From assembly GCF_023806125.1 (NCBI RefSeq), contig NZ_JAMSKT010000005.1, forward strand, positions 1 through 64,000: 64,000 nt of DNA. Reading direction: 5' to 3'. Under the pieces are notes generated by a model that saw only the letters and a list, made by a program, of their open reading frames with translations, was not told where the DNA came from and ran no database searches. Made by a program: the position numbers and the translations under genes. Below are positions 1 through 8,864 of this stretch, piece by piece (within the stretch, counting starts at the first letter, position 1; the number at the start of each line of letters is the position of its first letter). This DNA is from Clostridium caldaquaticum (GTDB lineage: Bacteria > Bacillota > Clostridia > Clostridiales > Clostridiaceae).

Positions 1-84
<84 letters not shown>

Positions 85-156
85 AAAAGTTTGAATCTTT
101 ATGCTCATTTTTTAATTCAAAAGAATTGCTGGTTTATCTTAATTATTCTCTGTTTA

Positions 157-171
157 ATTTTCAAAGACCAA
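157..171 (-). promoter_or_regulatory. boxA-like antitermination site in rRNA leader
   Basis: On the minus strand the leader contains TGGTCTTTGAAAATT, close to the boxA consensus used for NusB/NusE-dependent antitermination of rRNA operons. It lies about 75 bases upstream of the 16S start, a usual position. The site is identified by motif and context only. Confidence 0.6.
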
Positions 172-179
172 TTATTTTT

Positions 180-195
180 GCTGTCATCTGACAGC
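180..195 (-). other. 16-bp palindrome at predicted rRNA P2 transcript start
   Basis: GCTGTCA-TC-TGACAGC is a perfect inverted repeat with 7-bp arms. It begins about 7 bases downstream of the P2 -10 box, so the P2 transcript would start with a hairpin. It could protect the 5' end or be an operator. Confidence 0.5.
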
Positions 196-201
196 TTTTA
201 T

Positions 202-230
202 AGTTTATCAGCTTTAAATTACTTTGTCAA
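202..230 (-). promoter_or_regulatory. rRNA promoter P2
   Basis: The minus strand shows -35 TTGACA (225-230), a 17-base spacer and -10 TAAACT (202-207). This is a sigma-A-type promoter close to the 16S gene, in tandem with P1. Confidence 0.65.
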
Positions 231-297
231 CAACATTTTTGTTGTTAATTTTAAGCAATTTTTGTGGCTGCTTGTCTAAGTAACTGCTGCGTAGATA

Positions 298-326
298 ATA
301 ATATCAGGATTATATATTTTTGTCAA
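298..326 (-). promoter_or_regulatory. rRNA promoter P1
   Basis: The minus strand shows -35 TTGACA (321-326), a 17-base spacer and -10 TATTAT (298-303). It is a near-consensus sigma-A promoter about 95 bases upstream of P2. Tandem strong promoters are usual for rRNA operons. Confidence 0.75.
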
Positions 327-412
327 CAATTTAAATAATGGTAATTTTATACTTCGTATATAGCAGTAACAAATTAATTACTAAAGCCATCACAACAAAT
401 TAAACTAAATAT

Positions 413-457
413 TAATGACTTCAGATGGCATAAACAACATGCCTTCTGAAGTCATTA
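413..457 (-). terminator. Hairpin terminator after the pseudokinase-GGDEF gene
   Basis: A long stem pairs TAATGACTTCAGA (413-425) with TCTGAAGTCATTA (445-457), plus an inner GGCAT/ATGCC stem (427-431/439-443). It sits just after the stop of the 461-5893 gene and before the rRNA promoters. The T-run is weak, but position and stem strength favour a terminator that insulates the rRNA operon. Confidence 0.65.
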
Positions 458-460
458 AAA

Positions 461-3400
461 CTACAATATAGCAGCCCCTAGCCCACATAAAGTATTTATG
501 AAATTATAATCTTCAAACTTAAATTCCTTCTTTTTTATAGATACAGTAAGATAGAGAATAGACTTTACTTCTCCGCTTTTTATTAACGGAATTACTACAA
601 CAGAATTCCAATCTGGCGCTCCTGTAACAGAATCATAACTCGGTATTTCATCCCAATCTATCATATAAACACCTTGTTTTTTATCAATAACGGATTTAAT
701 TATTTCCCTATTATAGTTTCTAATATCAACCCAATCTTCCTCAAATATTTTTCTTGCATATCCCTCTTTTATAGCTCCATCCTGAACTAAAAAGAACATT
801 CCATATTCAGATTCTGTAATTTCAATAACTCTTCCCAGAAAATTAAATATTTTATCTTGAAGCTTAATATCTTTTTTTATAAGCTCCATTATATCAAGCA
901 TAACAAGTACATTTCTAGAATCTTGCACCATATTACCAGATACAATACCCGTTAACTTGTCTGTTCCTTTTGCTTTAGCAGAAAACTCACTGCTCCACAG
1001 CTGACACTTATTTCTCCCTAATTCCTTAGAAACATAAAGAGCTTGATCCGCTTTTTCTATAAGTTCCTGTTTCCACTGAGCATGCTCTGGATATGATGCA
1101 ACTCCCATACTTACAGTTACAGGTATCTTATCTCCAAGAACCTTTGCTTCCTCTATTTTCTTTCTAAGCTTTTCAGCAGTTACAAAGGCTCCCTTTGAAT
1201 CCGTTTCAGGAAGTATAATTATAAATTCCTCTCCTCCGTATCTACCGCATATATCATTTTTTCTAATATTGTTTCTTATTACAGAACATACCCTTCTAAG
1301 AGCTTCATCTCCTGCTTGATGTCCAAACCTGTCATTAATCTGCTTAAACAAATCCATATCCAACATTATAATAGAAAATAAACTATTAAACTCGTTTGCT
1401 CTATCTATATGTTCACCCAAAGCATCTTCTAAAGACTTTCTTGTAAGAGCTCCTGTCAATTTATCGATAGAGGAACTTATCTGAAGCTGGTACTTTTCAA
1501 TAATAACACCTGCTAATCTGCTAAGTTCTATGCACTTATTCAATCCTTCTTTATTAAAGTTATTTAATGTTCTTTCTGATTCAAGATATAAATATCCTTT
1601 AATAGGATTACTGTTAAACCTGCTTTTTCTTTTATCCTCCTTCACTAATATTTCAGCCTCATCTGAATTCATTATTATTGGAATACAAATAACTGCTTTT
1701 GCTCCTTGGTTAATATAATTAAACTCTGAATTGTTTTTAATTAACTCCTCCGTTATAAGCAAAGGCTTTCTTGTAGCTCGTACCTTTTCAAATATATATT
1801 TACTTTGAGGCACTTGATTATTTCCGTCGCTTGAAGCTATCGTATAGTAATTTTGATCATAACTATCTGTAATAATAAGACTCTTTGTGGCTAAAGTAAC
1901 AATTGCAAGATACTTTGAAATTAACTCTAAATTTTTAACTGGATCTGCATAAAGGTTTTTAATTATATCATTAACAGTCCTTATCCCTTTAGGAAGATAG
2001 GAATTATATATTTTTTTTGCGGATTTAATAAAATGCTTATTTATAAGTATGTCTTTAAAGTTCTCATATTGAAGCAGTGCATTTAATTCATCCATATTAT
2101 TTACTAAGCACGTTTTCTCAGCATTATTCCCTGCTCTACCATAATCATTAATTCTTTTCATGCTAGTAAGCATAATAAAAGGCTTTAATATATGTGGAGA
2201 ATTTATAAAATTAATTCTGTATTCTTCTGGAAGTTGAGTAACAAGTTTTTTTATAACCTCTGCAGCCTCAAAATAATAATTAACTGCATAAAAATAATCC
2301 TTCCTTTCAAAATAATATTCTCCCAATGCATTACAAACCTTAAAGTATAATCCCTTATCCTTCTCGTTCTTTGATAAATTAAAAGCTGAAGTTAAAAACT
2401 TAAATTTATTATTTCTTTTACTCAATACTCCCTTTAAAAACATCAACTTTACTTCTATTATAATAGGCGTAAAACTTAGTTTTATATTGTATGATTTATT
2501 AAAAAACATTAAAGCTGATTCTATAAAACCTTTTTCATATAAGATCATTGAAGTATCACAAATAATCTCCAGTTTCTTTAGTGGTGATTTAATATTGTTC
2601 ATTATAGCCTGTATAGAGGCTATATTTTCTAGAATGCTATCTTCATAATTTTTACTATACATATTTATATATTGATGCAAAATTTCACTATTCCATTTTG
2701 GGACAGATTCATCATTTTTATAAATTTGAAGTGCATTGTTTATAAAATCTTCAGCTTTATGAGTACACCCAAATGTATAAAACAATTCCGCTCCCATCTG
2801 ATAAAATACCCCTATACACTTTCCATGATCAGGGTATTCTTCCAGCTCTTTTTCAGCTAATAAATAATATTTATATGCTTCTTTATAGTTTCTTAATCTT
2901 AAATAAATATTAGATAACAAATTATAGCAATGAAACACATTATTTTCATATTCTATATCTTTAGATATTTCTACCGCCTCTAGCACATATTGAAGAGCCA
3001 GTTCATAATTTAAATCATAATAATAGAAAGATGCTAAATTCATTGCTGCCATTGCTTCATAACCAATTATATGGTTTTTTTCACTAATTGCTTTCATTTT
3101 TAAAAGATAGCTTATAGCTGTTTCAGTATCCTGATAAAAATCCCCATAAACTACTGCTATATTATTAATAGCTATGGCAATACCTTCAGAAAAACTAATT
3201 TTCTCAAAACAGGCCTTACTTTCCTTATAACATTCCAGAGCTTGTTTAGTATCAGATGTTTCTAAATAGATATTTCCTAAATTTTTATAAAACAATCCTT
3301 TTAATTTGCAGTATTCCTCACCACATAAATTTATACCTTTTTTACATAAATCTCTTGCCTTATCATAATCACCTTTAAAATAATATATTCTAGCTTGTAT

Positions 3401-5893
3401 TTCTTTACATTCCAAATATTCTTCAATATATTTTTCTAGAATTTCTGGCTTATCTAAAAATTTTTCAATTTTTCTTATAAAGTTTAAACTCTTTTCTAAA
3501 TCATTCTTTTTAAAATATATATTAGCCATCCTGTTTAAAACAGCTATTTCATATTTATAATTAAAAACACTTAAAGCTAACTTCTCTGCAGTGCTGTAAT
3601 ATTCTATGGCACTTGATATATTCCCCGAATCCTCATAAATACGTCCGATTCTAAAAAGAAATTCTATTTTTCTAGAATCAGCTTTTTCATCTTCAATTAA
3701 CGATACAGCCTTCTTCAAATTTTTTATTGCCTCTTCCCTATTATTAAAAACCTCCATATTATCTGCATTTTTAAGACAATATTTAATAGCCTTTTCTTTT
3801 TGACCCGATTTTTCCAGATGATATATAAGCTCTTCTTTATTGTCTATTCCTTCTTCATACTGTCTTTCTAAAACATAAGCTGCAATTTCATGAACAGCCC
3901 TTTTGTAACCTTTATCTAGTTTTTCCTTAATAAGCCGCTTTAAAATTCTATTTGAAAAATCATACACAAAACCTCTATCTTCAATTTTTTTACAAATTAT
4001 GCCCTTTAATTCTAAATCACCTACACTTTCATTTAAAGCCGCTTTATCTATTTTAAGAATATTTTCGATAATCTCTACAGAAACTCCTGTATTAAATATA
4101 GATAAAACTTTCAAAATATCATTACTTGTGTTATCAATTCCGTTAATTTGTGTAAGAACAGCTTGTTCCATATTTAAAGGAATGGGTAGTTTACTGTAAT
4201 CATAATCATATTGAGTATTCCAATTTCCAGTAATTTCATCTACATAAATAATCTTTTCTGCTAACAGATTCTTCATAGTTTCTTCTATAAATAATGGATT
4301 TCCATAGGTTTTTGAAAATACTCTTTCCCCAAAACTTATTGGCTTCGTTGGAGTTCTTAAAATATCCTGTATCATTAAAACAGCATCTTCTTTAATAAGC
4401 CCGCGAAGATAAATTTCTAATGAATTAGGCTTGTGCAGAACTTTTGAAATAAATTCAACTAATTTTTTGTTATATTTAAATTCTCCATCGCAATAGGAAA
4501 ATATAAACATTATATTTTTACTTCTTAAATACATATGCTCTAATAGCTCTATGCAAAAATCACTTACCCTATGAAGATTATCTATAATAAATACCGCTAG
4601 TTTTCCCTTTAAAAAGTCATTAATAAAACCAACTATATTGTTTAATATACGTATTTTTTCCTTACTCTCTAGAAAAGCTTCAATAGAAACAATATTTTCA
4701 TTACTCCCAAGCTCAGGAATAATTCTGCTTAAATCTGATTTATATCTCTTTAGAGTTTCTTTATCACTCTCTCCAATTATCCTTCTTATTATTTCATAAA
4801 AATAGCAGCTTTTTTTATTATTAGCTTCTTCTGCAACATAACTTGAATATACATTAACATTTTTAAAACGAAATAATCTTTCAAGCTCCTTCAAAAATTT
4901 TGTCTTACCTATACCATATTCTCCATGGACAGTTATCAATTTTTCTTGAACTCCTGATTTCACCATAGAATTATATACATTAATAACGCTATTAATCTCA
5001 AATTCTCTTCCTATAAGTTTAGTTTTAAAATTAAGCTTTTCTATTTGTTCCTGCCTATGAGCCTTATAGCTTTTACTGAAAATTCTATTTATATCTTCTA
5101 TTATATGGAATATACTGTTATATCTTTTATTTATGTTATTTTCTGTCATTTTTCGTATAACAGGAGCTATTTTATTTAGAAAAACTCTATAAGTTTCTGA
5201 AAATCCTGAATAAGAATCTTTTAAATTTCTAAATTTTGAAACATGTTTTGATATATTTAAAGTTTCATATATTTTTTTTCTGCATATAAAATACAAGAAT
5301 ATTCCTAAGGAATAAATATCAGATGCTACGGAAGGTTTCTCACCTGCTAATATTTCAGGTGCTTTAAATACTAAATGTCCCTCCTTAACTGCACGAAAGT
5401 CCTGCTTTTCAAGTTCTACTGTAGCCAAATCTTTAAACTTAAAACTTGCATCTTGTACATAAAAATTATTAATATTTATATCACCATAGACAAAGCCTCT
5501 TAAATGGAGGTAATTCACTGTTTTACATACTTCTACAAACAAATCCAATATCTCGTTCTCATTCATATTCTTAACTAACTGCATGAAATTTGAGTTAACT
5601 TCCATGTATTCATTAACATAGAAAAAAGCATTATTATCTATTTTTTTATTATCTATTAACTCTATTACTCCAAAATCATATAATTTGAGAATATGCTTAT
5701 CTTCAATAGTTGATATTGTTATAAACTCTTTTGAAAAAAGATTTATATTTGATTCAGCAATATATTCTGAATTGATAATATTCAATTGTACTGGTTTATG
5801 TCCTTTTTTCACATCGGACACAAGGTATGCGGAAAAAAGACGATTTTGTTTTATATTTTTTAAAACTCTATATCTATTATTAATTAAATCCAT
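461..5893 (-). CDS. Giant signalling protein: pseudokinase, AAA ATPase, TPR, GAF, GGDEF, GAF
   Basis: A predicted cytoplasmic protein of 1810 residues. Residues 1-290 have a Ser/Thr protein kinase fold but look inactive: there is no glycine loop, the ATP lysine position reads N38, HRD reads YGD (136-138), DFG reads DLA (155-157), and APE is kept. Next comes an AAA/STAND-type ATPase with Walker A GEYGIGKT (324-331) and a likely Walker B near FIIDN. TPR repeats fill roughly 700-1200, then a GAF-like region (about 1330-1480). The GGDEF domain has GGEEF at 1553-1557 and an RxxD inhibitory site at 1544-1547, so it should make cyclic di-GMP. A second GAF-like segment ends the protein. The layout recalls PknK-like and multidomain kinase-ATPase-TPR regulators, with GGDEF as output. 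I place the start at 5893, which has GGGGTG upstream; an in-frame start at 5953 lacks support. The gene stands alone. Inputs and partners are unknown. Confidence 0.85.
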   Translation of the reverse strand: MDLINNRYRVLKNIKQNRLFSAYLVSDVKKGHKPVQLNIINSEYIAESNINLFSKEFITISTIEDKHILKLYDFGVIELIDNKKIDNNAFFYVNEYMEVNSNFMQLVKNMNENEILDLFVEVCKTVNYLHLRGFVYGDININNFYVQDASFKFKDLATVELEKQDFRAVKEGHLVFKAPEILAGEKPSVASDIYSLGIFLYFICRKKIYETLNISKHVSKFRNLKDSYSGFSETYRVFLNKIAPVIRKMTENNINKRYNSIFHIIEDINRIFSKSYKAHRQEQIEKLNFKTKLIGREFEINSVINVYNSMVKSGVQEKLITVHGEYGIGKTKFLKELERLFRFKNVNVYSSYVAEEANNKKSCYFYEIIRRIIGESDKETLKRYKSDLSRIIPELGSNENIVSIEAFLESKEKIRILNNIVGFINDFLKGKLAVFIIDNLHRVSDFCIELLEHMYLRSKNIMFIFSYCDGEFKYNKKLVEFISKVLHKPNSLEIYLRGLIKEDAVLMIQDILRTPTKPISFGERVFSKTYGNPLFIEETMKNLLAEKIIYVDEITGNWNTQYDYDYSKLPIPLNMEQAVLTQINGIDNTSNDILKVLSIFNTGVSVEIIENILKIDKAALNESVGDLELKGIICKKIEDRGFVYDFSNRILKRLIKEKLDKGYKRAVHEIAAYVLERQYEEGIDNKEELIYHLEKSGQKEKAIKYCLKNADNMEVFNNREEAIKNLKKAVSLIEDEKADSRKIEFLFRIGRIYEDSGNISSAIEYYSTAEKLALSVFNYKYEIAVLNRMANIYFKKNDLEKSLNFIRKIEKFLDKPEILEKYIEEYLECKEIQARIYYFKGDYDKARDLCKKGINLCGEEYCKLKGLFYKNLGNIYLETSDTKQALECYKESKACFEKISFSEGIAIAINNIAVVYGDFYQDTETAISYLLKMKAISEKNHIIGYEAMAAMNLASFYYYDLNYELALQYVLEAVEISKDIEYENNVFHCYNLLSNIYLRLRNYKEAYKYYLLAEKELEEYPDHGKCIGVFYQMGAELFYTFGCTHKAEDFINNALQIYKNDESVPKWNSEILHQYINMYSKNYEDSILENIASIQAIMNNIKSPLKKLEIICDTSMILYEKGFIESALMFFNKSYNIKLSFTPIIIEVKLMFLKGVLSKRNNKFKFLTSAFNLSKNEKDKGLYFKVCNALGEYYFERKDYFYAVNYYFEAAEVIKKLVTQLPEEYRINFINSPHILKPFIMLTSMKRINDYGRAGNNAEKTCLVNNMDELNALLQYENFKDILINKHFIKSAKKIYNSYLPKGIRTVNDIIKNLYADPVKNLELISKYLAIVTLATKSLIITDSYDQNYYTIASSDGNNQVPQSKYIFEKVRATRKPLLITEELIKNNSEFNYINQGAKAVICIPIIMNSDEAEILVKEDKRKSRFNSNPIKGYLYLESERTLNNFNKEGLNKCIELSRLAGVIIEKYQLQISSSIDKLTGALTRKSLEDALGEHIDRANEFNSLFSIIMLDMDLFKQINDRFGHQAGDEALRRVCSVIRNNIRKNDICGRYGGEEFIIILPETDSKGAFVTAEKLRKKIEEAKVLGDKIPVTVSMGVASYPEHAQWKQELIEKADQALYVSKELGRNKCQLWSSEFSAKAKGTDKLTGIVSGNMVQDSRNVLVMLDIMELIKKDIKLQDKIFNFLGRVIEITESEYGMFFLVQDGAIKEGYARKIFEEDWVDIRNYNREIIKSVIDKKQGVYMIDWDEIPSYDSVTGAPDWNSVVVIPLIKSGEVKSILYLTVSIKKKEFKFEDYNFINTLCGLGAAIL

Positions 5894-6108
5894 ATTTAAC
5901 ACACCCCAGCATACAATTATAAATATAATTATACCATTTATGTTTATATACATAAATATTTTTTCTTTTAATATATGTAAAAATTATTTAAATATATTAA
6001 TAATTACCATAAGTTCTCAACTCTTATATATCAGTATATCTCTTAAAATCACAACATTATTTATAATTCATATAATAATACAAAGTAAATAAAAGCAGGT
6101 GAAATAAA

Positions 6109-7440
6109 ATGCACTATGATATGTATGAATCACCTTACAAACATTTGATTGTAGGTATAGACACTCAAGTTCCTGTAGCAAATGGTACTTATGTGCCTTA
6201 TGTTAATTTTGATAATGCAGCTACAACCCCTCCTTTTGTATCAGTGCTTGAAGAAATTATTAAATTTTCTCCTTGGTATTCTTCAATAAATAGAGGAAAA
6301 GGTTATAAATCCTATATTTCTTCTAATATATATGAAAATTCAAGAGAAATAATTTTAAAATTTGTAAATGCAGATTTAGAATCCGACACTGTTATTTATG
6401 TAAAAAATGCTACTGAAGGAATAAATAAGCTGGCATATAGGCTCTGCGATAAAGACAATAAATGCACCGTTTTGTCTACCAACATGGAGCATCATTCAAA
6501 CGATCTGCCATGGAGAGGAAAGTATAATCTGGATTATATCGAACTGGATAAAACAGGAAAGATATCTCTTAAAGACTTAGAACAAAAGCTCATTAAATAT
6601 AACGGTTGTGTTAAATTAGTTACTGTATCTGGAGCCTCTAATGTAACAGGGATTATTAATCCTATACATGAAGTTGCAAAATTATCACATAAATATAACG
6701 CAAAAATTTTAGTAGACGGAGCACAATTAGTTCCACACGTTGCTGTTGATATGAAGCCTAAAACTTCTAGTGAGCATATAGATTTTTTAGTTTTTTCTGG
6801 TCATAAAATGTATGCTCCCTTTGGTATAGGTGTGCTTATTGGACCAAAAGAAGCCTTTAAAGAAGGTGAACCGGACTATACAGGCGGTGGAACTGTTGAT
6901 TTAGTAACACACGAGTATATAAGCTGGAACGAACCGCCAAGCAAAGAAGAAGCAGGTACTCCAAATGTTATGGGTGTTGTAGCTTTAGTAGCTGCTGTAA
7001 AAACTTTAAATGAAATTGGTATGAAAAACTTAGAGCAGTATGAGAACAGATTAACCCAATACACCTTATCCAGATTGAAAAATATTAAAGATATTGAGCT
7101 GTATGGAAACACAGAAGATTACAAAAGCAGAGTAGGAATTATTCCTTTTAATATTAAAGACCTTCATCACAGTGAGGTAGCGGAAATATTATCCTATGAG
7201 GCAGGAATAGCTGTCAGAACCGGCTGTTTTTGTGCTCAGCCTTATGTTCAAAAACTTTTAAACATATCTGATGAAGAAGTTAAAAATTATATACGATCTC
7301 CTAAACCTCAAAGACCAGGTATGGTACGGCTGAGTCTAGGTTTATACAATGGTTTAGACGAAATAGATTATCTTATTAAAATTCTAGAATATATTATAAG
7401 AAATAAAAAGTATTATATAAACAAGTATAGAAGAAAATAG
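6109..7440 (+). CDS. Class V aminotransferase, cysteine desulfurase-like
   Basis: PLP-dependent enzyme of 443 residues in the NifS/SufS/CsdA fold. Visible motifs are NFDNAATTPP near the N terminus, the METHN-like segment NMEHHSN, the VDGAQ cofactor aspartate, the PLP lysine in SGHKMYAPFG, and a catalytic-type cysteine in RTGCFCAQP. This supports removal of sulfur from cysteine to give alanine and a persulfide. The N terminus is about 25 residues longer than in typical SufS, and no sufU, iscU or other Fe-S genes are adjacent, so its real acceptor is uncertain. The gene is alone on the plus strand, starts with ATG after GCAGGTG, and ends inside a strong terminator. A selenocysteine lyase or another class V activity is possible. 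Confidence 0.8.
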   Translation: MHYDMYESPYKHLIVGIDTQVPVANGTYVPYVNFDNAATTPPFVSVLEEIIKFSPWYSSINRGKGYKSYISSNIYENSREIILKFVNADLESDTVIYVKNATEGINKLAYRLCDKDNKCTVLSTNMEHHSNDLPWRGKYNLDYIELDKTGKISLKDLEQKLIKYNGCVKLVTVSGASNVTGIINPIHEVAKLSHKYNAKILVDGAQLVPHVAVDMKPKTSSEHIDFLVFSGHKMYAPFGIGVLIGPKEAFKEGEPDYTGGGTVDLVTHEYISWNEPPSKEEAGTPNVMGVVALVAAVKTLNEIGMKNLEQYENRLTQYTLSRLKNIKDIELYGNTEDYKSRVGIIPFNIKDLHHSEVAEILSYEAGIAVRTGCFCAQPYVQKLLNISDEEVKNYIRSPKPQRPGMVRLSLGLYNGLDEIDYLIKILEYIIRNKKYYINKYRRK

Positions 7441-7467
7441 GACACGGGTTTTCCGTGTCCTATTTTT
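7440..7467. terminator. Bidirectional terminator
   Basis: GGACACGG (7440-7447) pairs with CCGTGTCC (7453-7460) around a GTTTT loop, followed by TATTTTT on plus; the minus side is also T-rich. It separates the aminotransferase from the convergent rubredoxin gene. Confidence 0.85.
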
Positions 7468-7487
7468 AGTTGCTTTAAAAATTCTTA

Positions 7488-7646
7488 TTAAGCTTCTTCA
7501 AATTGATCTTTACCTACTCCGCAAAGTGGACAAACCCAATCTTCAGGAACATCTTCCCAGGCTGTTCCTGGATTTACACCATTGTCTGGATCTCCTATTT
7601 CTGGATCATATATGTATCCGCAAACTATACAAACATATTTTTTCAT
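7488..7646 (-). CDS. Rubredoxin
   Basis: A 52-residue protein starting [16 protein letters not shown] and carrying the second cysteine pair in [13 protein letters not shown]. The two CxxCG knuckles bind one iron atom, and length and spacing are exactly those of classical rubredoxin. It is a soluble one-electron carrier, in clostridia often used in oxygen and peroxide detoxification. AGGAGG lies a few bases upstream of the ATG. It is a single-gene unit convergent with the aminotransferase; no rubredoxin reductase or rubrerythrin gene is adjacent. Confidence 0.97.
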   Translation of the reverse strand: MKKYVCIVCGYIYDPEIGDPDNGVNPGTAWEDVPEDWVCPLCGVGKDQFEEA

Positions 7647-7820
7647 AATTTATCCCTCCTGTTAATATTTAATATTAATTAATATTAATTATATTTTACC
7701 AATGATGATATGAAATGTAAAGTTTTATATTATAAAAAATAATAAAAATTATTATATCAAGTATATCATTACCTAACACCTAAGCATTTTATTCTTTGAT
7801 TTTTGTGTCTATAATAATTT

Positions 7821-8576
7821 TTACCCAATCCAATCCTCCACTTCCTTTAATATCTTAAAATTTGTCAAATCATAATGAAGAGGTGTCAATGTAATATAGC
7901 CTTCTTTAAAATAATGCACGTCAGTATCTTCTTGTAAAGAATCTTCCACAGTTCCTACAATCTGATAACGTATATTTCCTTCCTCATCCCTGCTTTCTAT
8001 AAAGGCATGATTATAGGTTCTGCTTCCTATTCTGGCAACCTTAATCCCTTTAATTTCTTTATAAGAAAGCAAAGGTACATTTATATTGATTACCATGTCA
8101 TCTTTAATAAAATTTTCCCTATTTTTTAAAAGCAGCTTAATTACGGTTTCCGCTGCAACTTCATAGTTATCATTATCTTCGTCAAATTCTGAAGATACCG
8201 CTATAGCTGGAGTTTTGTATATAGCTGCCTCCACAGCAGCTGAAACTGTACCTGAATAAAGTACATCTGTGCCTAAATTAGTTCCTCTATTTATGCCTGA
8301 TATAACCATATCCACTTTTTCATCTATTAACTTATCCAATGCAATTCTCACACAATCAGCAGGAGTTCCATCTATACTGTATGCTTTACAATTTAGCCCC
8401 TCAAGCTTAACCTTCTTTATAACCAAAGGTCTTGTTAATGTTATTGCATGTCCACTGGCGCTTCTTTGAGAATCAGGAGCTGCTATTATTACCTCATGGC
8501 TTTTTTCTAATCTCTTTGCTAAAACATATATTCCTTTTGCATTTATTCCGTCATCATTCGTCAATAATAGTTTCAT
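7821..8576 (-). CDS. surE: 5'/3'-nucleotidase SurE
   Basis: A 251-residue SurE-family phosphatase that removes phosphate from nucleoside monophosphates using a divalent metal. The N terminus MKLLLTNDDG carries the two metal-binding aspartates (D8, D9). The conserved segments SGINRGTNLG and YSGTVSAAVE follow, as in E. coli and Thermotoga SurE. Length is typical of the family. The gene is monocistronic and divergent from the glycogen operon, with about 290 bases between them. Confidence 0.95.
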   Translation of the reverse strand: MKLLLTNDDGINAKGIYVLAKRLEKSHEVIIAAPDSQRSASGHAITLTRPLVIKKVKLEGLNCKAYSIDGTPADCVRIALDKLIDEKVDMVISGINRGTNLGTDVLYSGTVSAAVEAAIYKTPAIAVSSEFDEDNDNYEVAAETVIKLLLKNRENFIKDDMVININVPLLSYKEIKGIKVARIGSRTYNHAFIESRDEEGNIRYQIVGTVEDSLQEDTDVHYFKEGYITLTPLHYDLTNFKILKEVEDWIG

Positions 8577-8708
8577 TAATCAACCATCCTTTACATCTTT
8601 GTATTACTTATTATATATTATTATTCGCTTAATATATATATTGTTAAACTTTCGACAAAATATTATTTTAAATATTTAAAATTGTAAATATTTTAGGAAT
8701 ATATTTTG

Positions 8709-8737
8709 TTGACGCTAATTAACAAAAGCTGTACTAT
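8709..8737 (+). promoter_or_regulatory. Promoter of the glycogen operon
   Basis: TTGACG (8709-8714), a 17-base spacer and TACTAT (8732-8737) form a good sigma-A promoter. Transcription would begin near 8744, giving a leader of about 120 bases before glgB. Confidence 0.7.
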
Positions 8738-8748
8738 ATTTCTATAGA

Positions 8749-8842
8749 TTAACAATTTATTATTTTATTGTTAAATCCATAACAGGAGATTTTGTTGTTT
8801 GAAAGTTAAATCTCGCAGGACAATTCGAGTTCTGCTTTTTTT
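8749..8842 (+). promoter_or_regulatory. Structured glg leader ending in an intrinsic terminator (candidate attenuator)
   Basis: Three stems can be drawn in the leader. TTAACAAT/ATTGTTAA spans 8749-8774 with a 10-base loop. GAGATTT/AAATCTC spans 8786-8814. GCAGGAC/GTTCTGC (8815-8835, one G-U pair) is followed at once by seven T residues (8836-8842). The last is a classic rho-independent terminator placed inside the transcript, 10 bases before the glgB ribosome site. The first repeat could instead be a DNA operator. I could not match the leader to a known riboswitch class, and the ligand or factor is unknown. Confidence 0.6.
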
Positions 8843-8864
8843 ATTCAAATGAAGGAAGGTACTT

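Noticed and set aside
91-279. 62-codon plus-strand frame
   Set aside because: It lies over the rRNA promoter and leader on the other strand and has no ribosome site or recognisable protein character.
5685-6092. 135-codon plus-strand frame
   Set aside because: Mostly antisense to the N terminus of the giant signalling protein; it has low complexity and no ribosome site.
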